Assembly: GCF_001590785.1 (NCBI RefSeq)
Contig: NZ_LTAO01000023.1
Coordinates: forward strand, 1,142 to 65,141
Length of the DNA stretch: 64,000 bases
From: Alkalihalobacillus trypoxylicola
Lineage (GTDB): Bacteria; Bacillota; Bacilli; Bacillales; Bacillaceae_D
Reading direction: 5' to 3'
A program made the translations under genes and the position numbers. The notes beneath the pieces are model-generated. The model ran no database searches. It was not told the origin of the DNA and worked only from the letters and a program-made list of their open reading frames with translations. Below are positions 56,014-64,000 of this stretch, piece by piece. How positions within the stretch are numbered: position 1 is the first letter of the stretch; each line of letters starts with the position of its first letter.

Positions 56014-56388
56014 CTATTCTTTGTTTTTTAAAGAATTATGTATGACCATTCGAACATCATCAATATCGAATGGTTTAGAAAAATGCGCTTCTGCTCCAGA
56101 TTCTAGGGCTTCATTAATTAAATTCAATTCGCCGTATGCAGTCATCATAATAACCTTTATATGAGGATGAGTTTCCTTTAATTTTTTTAAAATTTCTAAG
56201 CCGTCCATTCCAGGTATTTTCATATCTAGCAATACTAAAGATGGATTTTCTTTGTGAATAGCCTCTAAGGCTAATACACCATTTGCAGCTTCGAAAACCT
56301 GATAACCATCCTTTTTAAATATTTCACATAGCAACACTCGAATACCGTATTGATCATCTACAATTAAGATTTTTTCCTTTTGTTCCAT
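56014..56388 (-). CDS. spo0F: Spo0F, sporulation phosphorelay response regulator
   Basis: A 124-residue stand-alone receiver domain. ATG 56388 ([20 protein letters not shown]) is chosen because AGGAG is about 9 bases upstream, and it gives the same length as B. subtilis Spo0F. The acidic pocket is in VDDQ, the phosphorylated Asp in [13 protein letters not shown], and Thr and Lys follow in MMTAYGE and FSKPFDID. It receives phosphate from Kin kinases and passes it to Spo0B. A palindromic element dimer begins about 260 bases upstream. Confidence 0.96.
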   Translation of the reverse strand: MEQKEKILIVDDQYGIRVLLCEIFKKDGYQVFEAANGVLALEAIHKENPSLVLLDMKIPGMDGLEILKKLKETHPHIKVIMMTAYGELNLINEALESGAEAHFSKPFDIDDVRMVIHNSLKNKE

Positions 56389-56657
56389 CCAGCTCATCTC
56401 CTATTCTCTCTATACTGTATGAACCATCATTTCATCGCTCAAATTAATGCCAGCATTTTAAAACGTTGGAACACAAATGTCGTTGCCACTCGTCCTTTAA
56501 CTCCCCTTATTTTTATGTAATGAAACATGCAAACTCGTTTTATTAATAATTCGATTTGGCTTCAGATAATTCCTCCCTCATCTTACTTAAAATCAAGTAA
56601 AATTAAAATAATACTGATTTTTTACAATGTGACTTTTTCCTTTTATACTTATATAGT

Positions 56658-57104
56658 TGAATTAATTTCATCCTTTCTACCTTTTAATGAAACAAAGGGG
56701 AAGGTTTTGATTTTCACTTTAGGTAGATGCTTTCCCAAGGGCTTGTCTTCAGCTAACTCTGACTACGCAGTGCTTCGTCAGAGTGGATCTTCACACTGCG
56801 CTGATCCTTTGGGAGTCACTACCTACCGTTTCAATCAACAAGTTTATTCACAAACATTTGTCTTTTATAAAAACCAAGCGGGTTAGGTTATTGATTTTCA
56901 CTTTAGGTAGATGCTTTCCCAAGAGCTTGTCTTCAGCTAACTCTGATTAGGCAGAGCGTATCAGAGTGGATTTTCAAACGGCACTCATCCTTTGAGAGCC
57001 ACTACCTATCGTTACAATCAACAGTGAATTCGCAAAGATTCAAGACATTTTGATCGTAGATGTTCGGTTTCGTTCACTTATAAAGCAATGATGAAATGAA
57101 CTCA
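56658..57104 (+). repeat. Palindromic interspersed element, copies 9 and 10 (head-to-tail dimer)
   Basis: Two cores (about 56708-56838 and 56893-57022). The junction CACAAACATTTGTCTTTTAT resembles that of the 37.5-kb dimer. In the second core the inner hairpin reads ACTCTGAT / ATCAGAGT instead of ACTCTGAC / GTCAGAGT, a paired change that keeps the stem. The right end lies only about 36 bases before the ywjG start. Confidence 0.88.
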
Positions 57105-57140
57105 GTTAGAAAAATATTGCATATTGGAGCGTTGTTATAT

Positions 57141-57689
57141 ATGTTACAAATTTTTACGACTCAACTACAAGGTTTACTTAAAAAATTAAAAGATAGCCAA
57201 GAAGAAGCTATTGAAGATGGTGCTAGGTTACTAGCTCAAGCTACAATAAATTCTGCTCATATTTATATTTATGGTGAAAAAGAAATGAAAGCTGTTGTGA
57301 CAGAGGCACTTTTTGGAGAGGACTCTTTTACAAATACAAAGCCCCTTCATTTCACGGAGCAACATAGAGAAAACGCTCTTGAAGAAATAAGAAGCTTCGA
57401 CAGAGTAGTCGTTGTCACTCGTTCTTCCAAGGATACCGTAGCAAATGATTTAGCCCAGCAATTAGCAGAAAAACAAATTCCTTATATTGCTATTTGCACA
57501 ATTAAAGATCAGGATGATGTTCTCGTTAACAACGCCGATGTCACAATCAATTTACAAGTTCATAAAGCTTTAGTTCCGATGGACGATGGCTCAAGAATCG
57601 GATACCCTACTTCTCTAATTGCTCTTTACACCTACTTCTGCCTATCCCTGACTTTAAATGAAATCATGTCAGAATTAGAAGAGCAATAA
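57141..57689 (+). CDS. ywjG: DUF2529 family protein YwjG
   Basis: A 182-residue protein of the DUF2529 family. ATG 57141 (MLQIFTTQLQGLL) follows GGAGCG at about 9 bases; the frame extends 15 codons upstream into the flank of the repeat element. The fold looks SIS-like: alternating helices with VVVVTRSSKDTVANDLA and IPYIAICTI. It lies between spo0F and pyrG as in B. subtilis, but is one of few plus-strand genes here. The function is unknown. Confidence 0.85.
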   Translation: MLQIFTTQLQGLLKKLKDSQEEAIEDGARLLAQATINSAHIYIYGEKEMKAVVTEALFGEDSFTNTKPLHFTEQHRENALEEIRSFDRVVVVTRSSKDTVANDLAQQLAEKQIPYIAICTIKDQDDVLVNNADVTINLQVHKALVPMDDGSRIGYPTSLIALYTYFCLSLTLNEIMSELEEQ

Positions 57690-57839
57690 CCCTTGTGTAG
57701 GGTTAACCTTTTGTTAAAACAGCTATTATTTTCTTCAAATTCCCCTTATTGCTCTAGCGTTATTTATTAAAGGAATTCCACAAAGAAAATCCTATTAAGA
57801 AATTTGATATGATTTGTGATGGATACAAAAATAACGATA

Positions 57840-57877
57840 GAACCCTCCTTTTTTGAAAAAAGGAGGGTTCTTTTGAA
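57840..57877 (+). terminator. Terminator of ywjG
   Basis: A perfect hairpin GAACCCTCCTTTTTT / AAAAAAGGAGGGTTC is followed by TTTT, about 150 bases past the stop. The stem is strong enough to act in both directions. Confidence 0.85.
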
Positions 57878-57887
57878 TGGGAAAATC

Positions 57888-58050
57888 CCCTATGAAACTC
57901 GTAAGGCTAGCGGACACAAGACACGAAGACTCCAGTGGGAGGAAGTGGCCATGACGAAATCCACTTTTAAAAAAAGTTCATTCGGCAGCTCCCAACCAAA
58001 CGCGAAGTGTCTTGAGGGAGCAGACAGCCCGAGACATAACATGTGTAGAA
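57888..58050. repeat. Degenerate GC-richer repeat of Bacillaceae type
   Basis: The blocks GACACGAAGACTCCAGTGGG, AAGTGGCCATGAC, ACGCGAAGTGTCTTGAG and GGAGCAGACAGCCCGAG resemble, from memory, a GC-rich intergenic repeat found in many Bacillaceae genomes. It is more GC-rich than its surroundings and has no ribosome site for the frame that crosses it. Only this degenerate copy is visible in the window. Confidence 0.45.
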
Positions 58051-58191
58051 TTATTCATTCATTGAGGTATTGTCCCGGCCATTTGTTTTGTAAATATGGC
58101 TTCATGAGCTCGCTTTTGTCCCAACTATGATAAAGTTCTTGCATCTCTATACAATCCGAACATTTTACTCTTACCTTCATTTACCTTTTAA

Positions 58192-59853
<1,662 letters not shown>

Positions 59854-59925
59854 CTACATATCAATGAGGTAAAACAAATGACTTTAATGCGGTAACTGCT
59901 TTATTTCCTTACATAAAAACAAAAA

Positions 59926-59971
59926 ACAAAAGTGACACTACTCCCATTTAACTGGGGGCGCACACTTTTGT
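59926..59971 (-). terminator. pyrG leader attenuator (also end of rpoE transcripts)
   Basis: The outer stem ACAAAAGTG / CACTTTTGT is followed by a run of T residues on the minus strand. The upstream arm contains CGCCCCC, which could instead pair with a poly-G 5' end made by slippage at the GGGC start site about 50 bases upstream, releasing the terminator. This is the B. subtilis pyrG mechanism. Confidence 0.75.
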
Positions 59972-60004
59972 TATAAATAATTTCATTTGATTACTATTTC
60001 TAAA

Positions 60005-60044
60005 GCCCAAAAATGATTCTACCTAGAACCGAAACATAAGTCAA
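60005..60044 (-). promoter_or_regulatory. pyrG promoter with GGGC initiation site
   Basis: TTGACT (60044-60039) and TAGAAT (60021-60016) are spaced by 17 bases. The seventh base after the -10 is followed by GGGC (first G at 60008), the start-site sequence needed for reiterative G addition at low CTP. The promoter begins right after the rpoE stop codon. Confidence 0.78.
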
Positions 60045-60050
60045 GTAAAT

Positions 60051-60572
60051 CTATTTAGAAAATTCTTCTTCTTCTTCTTCGAAATCCTCTTCCTCATCAT
60101 TATCATCAAATTCCTCTAATTCTTCTTCGGAATCATCAAATAAATCCTCTTCTTCATCTTCATCTTCATCTTCTTCTTGGTTGAGCTCATCTAATTCATC
60201 TTCTAAATCCTCAAACTCGTCTTCTTCGTATTCATCAAGAAGCTCGTCATCCTCTAACAAGGCTTTTGATTTCTTTTTAGGTTTCGCAACAGAAGATGTA
60301 ATTTCTTCTTCTACTTGCTCTAAAGGATACCAGCTTCTCAAGCCCCAATTATTATCACCTAAAGCCAAAAAGCGTCCATCAATATTTAAATCCGTATAAA
60401 GGAAGCTTATACGTGTTTTCACTTCTTCATTTGTCATTCCTTTTAATTCTGCTACTTGATCCATTAGTTGGTAGTATTCAAACGGCTTGTTTTTCTCCTT
60501 CATTAATAGAAAAGCAATCTCTACCATAGCAAATTCACTTAATTCTTCTTTTTTCATATCAGCTAATTTCAA
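60051..60572 (-). CDS. rpoE: RNA polymerase delta subunit
   Basis: A 173-residue protein with an N-terminal HARE-HTH domain (about 1-90; [25 protein letters not shown] and [12 protein letters not shown]) and an extremely acidic, disordered Asp/Glu tail. Delta stimulates recycling of RNA polymerase and sensitivity to initiating NTPs. It lies directly upstream of pyrG as in B. subtilis. Confidence 0.95.
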   Translation of the reverse strand: MKLADMKKEELSEFAMVEIAFLLMKEKNKPFEYYQLMDQVAELKGMTNEEVKTRISFLYTDLNIDGRFLALGDNNWGLRSWYPLEQVEEEITSSVAKPKKKSKALLEDDELLDEYEEDEFEDLEDELDELNQEEDEDEDEEEDLFDDSEEELEEFDDNDEEEDFEEEEEEFSK

Positions 60573-60888
60573 TATGAACCCTTCCTTTCCATTCGTTCAA
60601 TCTATCTTCTTCCACACTAGTCAAAATCATACTTCCCATTATAAACATATTTCAAGCATTTATGTAACCTTTTCTCTTAAAATATAAACCATTAAAAATA
60701 TAGGTACGGCTACAGATTTTAATGTATAACTATTCCCCTCAAAAATCAACTTTTAAATGAAAATGAATTGCTTTATGGTCGTTCACATACCTTAAACTAA
60801 ATGACGATTTCAAAAAGAACAATAGCTTCATACAGTATTGCCCATCTCCTATTATAAATAAACTTCTTTTTATGCTGATTTAATGAAA
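60573..60888. other. Intergenic region upstream of rpoE
   Basis: A+T-rich, presumably holding the rpoE promoter, which I could not place with confidence. No gene is seen. Confidence 0.4.
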
Positions 60889-60889
60889 G

Positions 60890-60918
60890 AGAGGCTATGC
60901 ACCATTGCCCTAGCCTCT
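60890..60918 (-). terminator. Terminator of the TetR gene
   Basis: The hairpin GAGGCTA / TAGCCTC with a 13-base loop is followed by CTCTTTC on the minus strand, about 50 bases past the stop. Confidence 0.65.
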
Positions 60919-60965
60919 ACCTAATATTTTCAATGCTTTCTATACAAGCCATCAAATTCTATCGG

Positions 60966-61607
60966 CTATATAGTTGATGTGTGATTGTACAATAATTGTT
61001 TAATTTGGATCGATATATATTCATCAAGTGTAAACAATTTTCGAATGGACCACCTTCTAAAGGTCCACATTTGTCCTTGAACGAGAATATTATGAGCTAA
61101 TAGCTTACTTTCCTGCTCATTCATTGTTAATTCTCCCGATTGAATACATTGCTGTATTAAGTTTTGCATCATCTCAACCATCTCTTTTTCTTTTTCTAAT
61201 ACATATTTTAATGCATCCTTCTGAAGAGATTTGGTTTCTTGATACATGACCAACACTTCATCAGACATATCATCAATAATATGGAAATAAGATGTTATCG
61301 CCTGTTTTAAACGCTCTAAGTGCGTCCCATTTTCACTTAATTGTTTCTTTAATCGTTTCGAAACTTCCATGTAAATATCATCACAAACTAAATAGAGAAT
61401 GTCCTCTTTTGAACCGATGTATTCATATAATGTACCTATGCTAAATCCGGCTTCCTTAGCAATTTCCCTTGTCGTTGTTCGATGGAACCCTTTTTCAATA
61501 AACAATTTTACAGCTCCCTTAATCATTTGAGCACGACGTACTTTGATTAATTGTTGGTCTTTTACCATTGAAGGAACTTTTTTATTATTTAACATTCTAT
61601 GATTCAC
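60966..61607 (-). CDS. TetR/AcrR family transcriptional regulator
   Basis: About 209-213 residues. The N-terminal helix-turn-helix is clear: RAQMIKGAVKLFIEKGFHRTTTREIAKEAGFSIGTLYEYIGSKEDIL. The C-terminal ligand domain resembles TetR_C regulators of fatty-acid degradation. GTG 61607 overlaps the AGGGTG site, so the ATG four codons later is an alternative start. It sits immediately downstream of fadF, which suggests control of beta-oxidation genes, an inference from context. Confidence 0.88.
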   Translation of the reverse strand: MNHRMLNNKKVPSMVKDQQLIKVRRAQMIKGAVKLFIEKGFHRTTTREIAKEAGFSIGTLYEYIGSKEDILYLVCDDIYMEVSKRLKKQLSENGTHLERLKQAITSYFHIIDDMSDEVLVMYQETKSLQKDALKYVLEKEKEMVEMMQNLIQQCIQSGELTMNEQESKLLAHNILVQGQMWTFRRWSIRKLFTLDEYISIQIKQLLYNHTSTI

Positions 61608-61677
61608 ACCCTATCCTATATTTCTTTGTAATCATCATACTAGAAATGAATATATTTTTAAATTAAAATTAGAAGGA

Positions 61678-63720
61678 TTATGGAAGGGATTTTTCCAAAA
61701 TTTCAACAATATCATAGGTTTCGACCTGTTGCTCTACATCCAATGATTTTGTTCCATCTGAAATCATCGACATACAATAAGGACAAGCTGTCGATATAAC
61801 GGTAGGAGAAACAGCCAACGCCTGTTCAGTGCGTTCTACCTGGACACGCTTGCCTACTCGTTCTTCCATCCACATTAAGCCACCACCTGCTCCACAGCAC
61901 ATTGAACGTTCTCGACTTTTATCCATCTCTACTAAAATGACTCCTGGAATCGCTTTGAGGATCTCTCTCGGTGGCTCATAAACTTCATTATACCTTCCCA
62001 GGTAACAAGAATCATGGTAAACAATCGTTTCATTTACTTCTTTTATTGGTCTTATTTTTTTATCTTGAATGAGCTTTGCTAGTAATTCTGTATGATGGTA
62101 CACTTGAACATCTTTTAAGCCAAATTCCGGATATTCATTTTTAAAAGTATTAAAGGCATGTGGATCAATAGTGACTATTTTCTTTACATCCTGCTTTTTG
62201 AACTGCTCTATATTTGCCAGTACTAATTGCTGATAAAGAAATTCATTTCCTAATCTTCTTGCAATATCTCCTGAATTACCCTCTTTATTTCCTAATATTG
62301 CGACCTTTAGACCTGCTGACTGTAAGACTCTTATGAGTGAGCGAGCAATTTTTTGACTTCTTTTTTCATAAGCTGCCATAGAACCTACAAAAAACAAATA
62401 ATCATATTCTTCCTGTTCCTTCTTGTAATCTTTAGCTGTTCGGACTTGTAAATCATCCACCCATAATGAACGGTCCTTTTGCTTAAAGCCCCATGGATTT
62501 CCATATCTCTCTATTTGAGTAAGTGCTCGTTTAGCCTCTGCTTCCATTTTCCCTTCTGTCATGACTAAATACCTTCTCATATCAATAATCTTATCTACAT
62601 GTTCATTCATTACAGGACATTCTTCCTCACAATTTCTACAGGTTGTACAAGCCCATATTTCCTCTTCACTAATCACATCTCCTATTAATGAAGCGGAGTG
62701 CTCCTTTGAAGAATATTCAGTTGTTTGGGCTAGTAGTGCTTCCTTAGGGAACCAAGCAGTTCTAGAGGTTATAGCTTGCCCTTTTTCCGTTAAATGATCT
62801 CTCATCTTAGTGATTAAATCCATGGGAGATAGCTTTTTTCCAGTATAGGAGGCAGGACATACAGCCGTGCATCTTCCACACTCTACACATGCATATAAGT
62901 CGAGCAGTTGCTTTTGGTTAAAATCTGTTATTTCATTGTTTCCGAATTTCTCTATGGTTTCATCTTCAAAAGAAATCGTCGATAATTTACCAACTGGCTC
63001 TGTTCTTCCTAAAAAAACATTGATTGGTCCAGCGATTAAATGTGCATGCTTTGATTGTGGGATGTACAGTAAAAAACATAATAAGCACAATAAATGAATC
63101 CACCAAAATACGTAAAATGCAACGATTGCTATGGTTGTTGGTAAAAATGAAAAGAGATAAGCGATTGAGGATGCGATTGGCTCATAAACTAAAAAGGCCT
63201 CTTGATACCAAATTAAATGCATCGCTTTTGCCAATAGCTTTGAAACCATCAGTACCGAAATAAACAATAAAACAAGACCTGCCTTAAACCCCTTTTTCAG
63301 TCGAGGAAGCTTTTCGATATAACGTCTATAAAAAGCAGCTGCAACTGCTATTAAAATCATCACAACAATGATTTCTTGTAAAAATACAAAACTAGGATAA
63401 AACGGACCAAGAGGTAGATGAGAATGAGGAGATAAGCCTTTCCAGATTAAATCAATTGCACCAAACTGTACGAGTAAAAAACCATAAAACAAAAGAAGAT
63501 GTATCATGCCGCTTTTTTTATCCTTTAGTAATTTCTTCTGCGCAAATACTTGAAGCCACACCTGAAAAAGCCTTTCTTTTAATGAATGGTTAAAGCTCGG
63601 CTTCGATCCAAGTTTTATATACTCTATTCTTGCGTGTACTAGGCGTAAAAATATAAACAAAGCATATCCAGTTATTAATAAAAAAGCAGTCCATTGAATA
63701 ATCGGTAGTAGCGCATTCAT
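61678..63720 (-). CDS. fadF: FadF-type membrane iron-sulfur oxidoreductase
   Basis: A 680-residue protein with an N-terminal membrane part of about six helices related to nitrate reductase gamma (about 1-230). Then come two 4Fe-4S motifs, CVECGRCTAVCP and CTTCRNCEEECP, and two C-terminal cysteine-rich (CCG) domains with SCYLGRYNEVYEPPR, MCCGAGGGLMW and TACPYCMSM. B. subtilis FadF (YwjF) is thought to pass electrons from acyl-CoA dehydrogenase or ETF to the quinone pool. The start ATG has GGAGG-like spacing. clsB is divergent. Confidence 0.93.
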   Translation of the reverse strand: MNALLPIIQWTAFLLITGYALFIFLRLVHARIEYIKLGSKPSFNHSLKERLFQVWLQVFAQKKLLKDKKSGMIHLLLFYGFLLVQFGAIDLIWKGLSPHSHLPLGPFYPSFVFLQEIIVVMILIAVAAAFYRRYIEKLPRLKKGFKAGLVLLFISVLMVSKLLAKAMHLIWYQEAFLVYEPIASSIAYLFSFLPTTIAIVAFYVFWWIHLLCLLCFLLYIPQSKHAHLIAGPINVFLGRTEPVGKLSTISFEDETIEKFGNNEITDFNQKQLLDLYACVECGRCTAVCPASYTGKKLSPMDLITKMRDHLTEKGQAITSRTAWFPKEALLAQTTEYSSKEHSASLIGDVISEEEIWACTTCRNCEEECPVMNEHVDKIIDMRRYLVMTEGKMEAEAKRALTQIERYGNPWGFKQKDRSLWVDDLQVRTAKDYKKEQEEYDYLFFVGSMAAYEKRSQKIARSLIRVLQSAGLKVAILGNKEGNSGDIARRLGNEFLYQQLVLANIEQFKKQDVKKIVTIDPHAFNTFKNEYPEFGLKDVQVYHHTELLAKLIQDKKIRPIKEVNETIVYHDSCYLGRYNEVYEPPREILKAIPGVILVEMDKSRERSMCCGAGGGLMWMEERVGKRVQVERTEQALAVSPTVISTACPYCMSMISDGTKSLDVEQQVETYDIVEILEKSLP

Positions 63721-63842
63721 CCTACTTCCTCCTTTTTCTTTTTTTCATATTTCTTTCATGAAAAATGGCTTATAGGACATACTATGCTTACTATATTCAG
63801 GACATGTTTATAAATCGTTCTGTTCGATTGGAGTAGGTATAA

Positions 63843-64000
63843 ATGATATGGTTACTCATCGTATTGTTACTTGTTTTATTTGCTGTAATTTTTTTTATTT
63901 TTCTTGATTTACACCTAGGTAAAAAAGCCAATTTACATAAAGCATTACCACTAGAAAAAAAGGATAGAGAGAGTCAAGTTACCTTCTTCCCTACCGGAGA
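63843..64000 (+). CDS. Cardiolipin synthase/phospholipase D-like protein, N-terminus (runs off window)
   Basis: The first 52 codons are visible. ATG 63843 has GGAG at 63830-63833. A hydrophobic N-terminal segment (MIWLLIVLLLVLFAVIFFIF) is followed by VTFFPTGE, as in the ClsB/YwjE family, which lies next to ywjF in B. subtilis. The HKD motifs are outside the window. Confidence 0.65.
   Translation, partial: MIWLLIVLLLVLFAVIFFIFLDLHLGKKANLHKALPLEKKDRESQVTFFPTG

Noticed and set aside
57816-58130. Plus-strand 104-residue frame after ywjG
   Set aside because: It runs through a terminator hairpin and a degenerate GC-rich repeat, with no ribosome site.
63721-63842. FadR operator between fadF and clsB
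   Set aside because: No sequence close to the TGAATGA-type palindrome of B. subtilis FadR was found.

Overview
The window is chromosomal DNA from a spore-forming, low-GC Bacillaceae that is probably alkaliphilic. The gene order closely follows the Bacillus subtilis block running spoIIQ-spoIID-murAA-ywmB-ywzB-atp-upp-glyA-ywlG-rpiB-ywlE-mntP-ywlC-ywlB-spoIIR-prmC-prfA, then tdk-rpmE-rho-glpX-murAB-tal-fbaA-spo0F-ywjG-pyrG-rpoE-fadF-clsB. Nearly all genes are on the minus strand. Two F0 features point to alkaliphily: the c subunit has an alanine-rich first-helix motif and a PxxExxP ion-binding motif, and the a subunit has Lys in the NVYAKE motif.

Layout: 1-560 holds the end of an IS256-type insertion sequence with a 99-bp tandem duplication, followed by a 52-bp tandem array. 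0.9-8.0 kb carries a NERD protein, spoIIQ, a reductase-like gene, spoIID, murA1, ywmB and ywzB. 8.8-16.3 kb is the complete atpZIBEFHAGDC operon with a sigma-A promoter. 16.5-19.6 kb has a Vpr-like secreted subtilase and a small membrane protein. 20-35.9 kb is the upp to prfA block, containing a chemotaxis receptor, a CBS/CorC protein and a B12 unit (riboswitch, adenosyltransferase, orphan BtuF-like lipoprotein). 36-39.7 kb is gene-poor and repeat-rich. 39.7-44.3 kb is a beta-glucoside operon (licT-bglP-bglH) with a cre site and two RAT/terminator switches. 44.3-48.5 kb is accessory: a small ORF, a chemotaxis receptor, an AraC regulator and a lipoprotein. 48.5-64 kb returns to the conserved tdk to clsB block.

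The most striking non-coding signal is an interspersed family of palindromic elements of about 260 bp. It has about 40-bp terminal inverted repeats around a core of about 130 bp. There are ten cores at seven intergenic loci, all in the same orientation, three of them as head-to-tail dimers. A second family consists of 52-bp-period arrays at about 0.26-0.56 kb and 39.26-39.61 kb, with a weaker diverged trace near 19.7-19.9 kb. The sequence also supports a pyrG leader of the CTP-sensing poly-G type, a cobalamin riboswitch with a terminator platform, and sigma-F-like promoters before spoIIQ and spoIIR.

Functional themes are cell-wall synthesis and engulfment/sporulation signalling (spoIIQ, spoIID, spoIIR, spo0F, two murA), energy (F1F0-ATPase), nucleotide and translation housekeeping (upp, pyrG, tdk, prfA, prmC, rpmE2, rho, rpoE), glycolysis/gluconeogenesis (fbaA, glpX) and beta-glucoside uptake.
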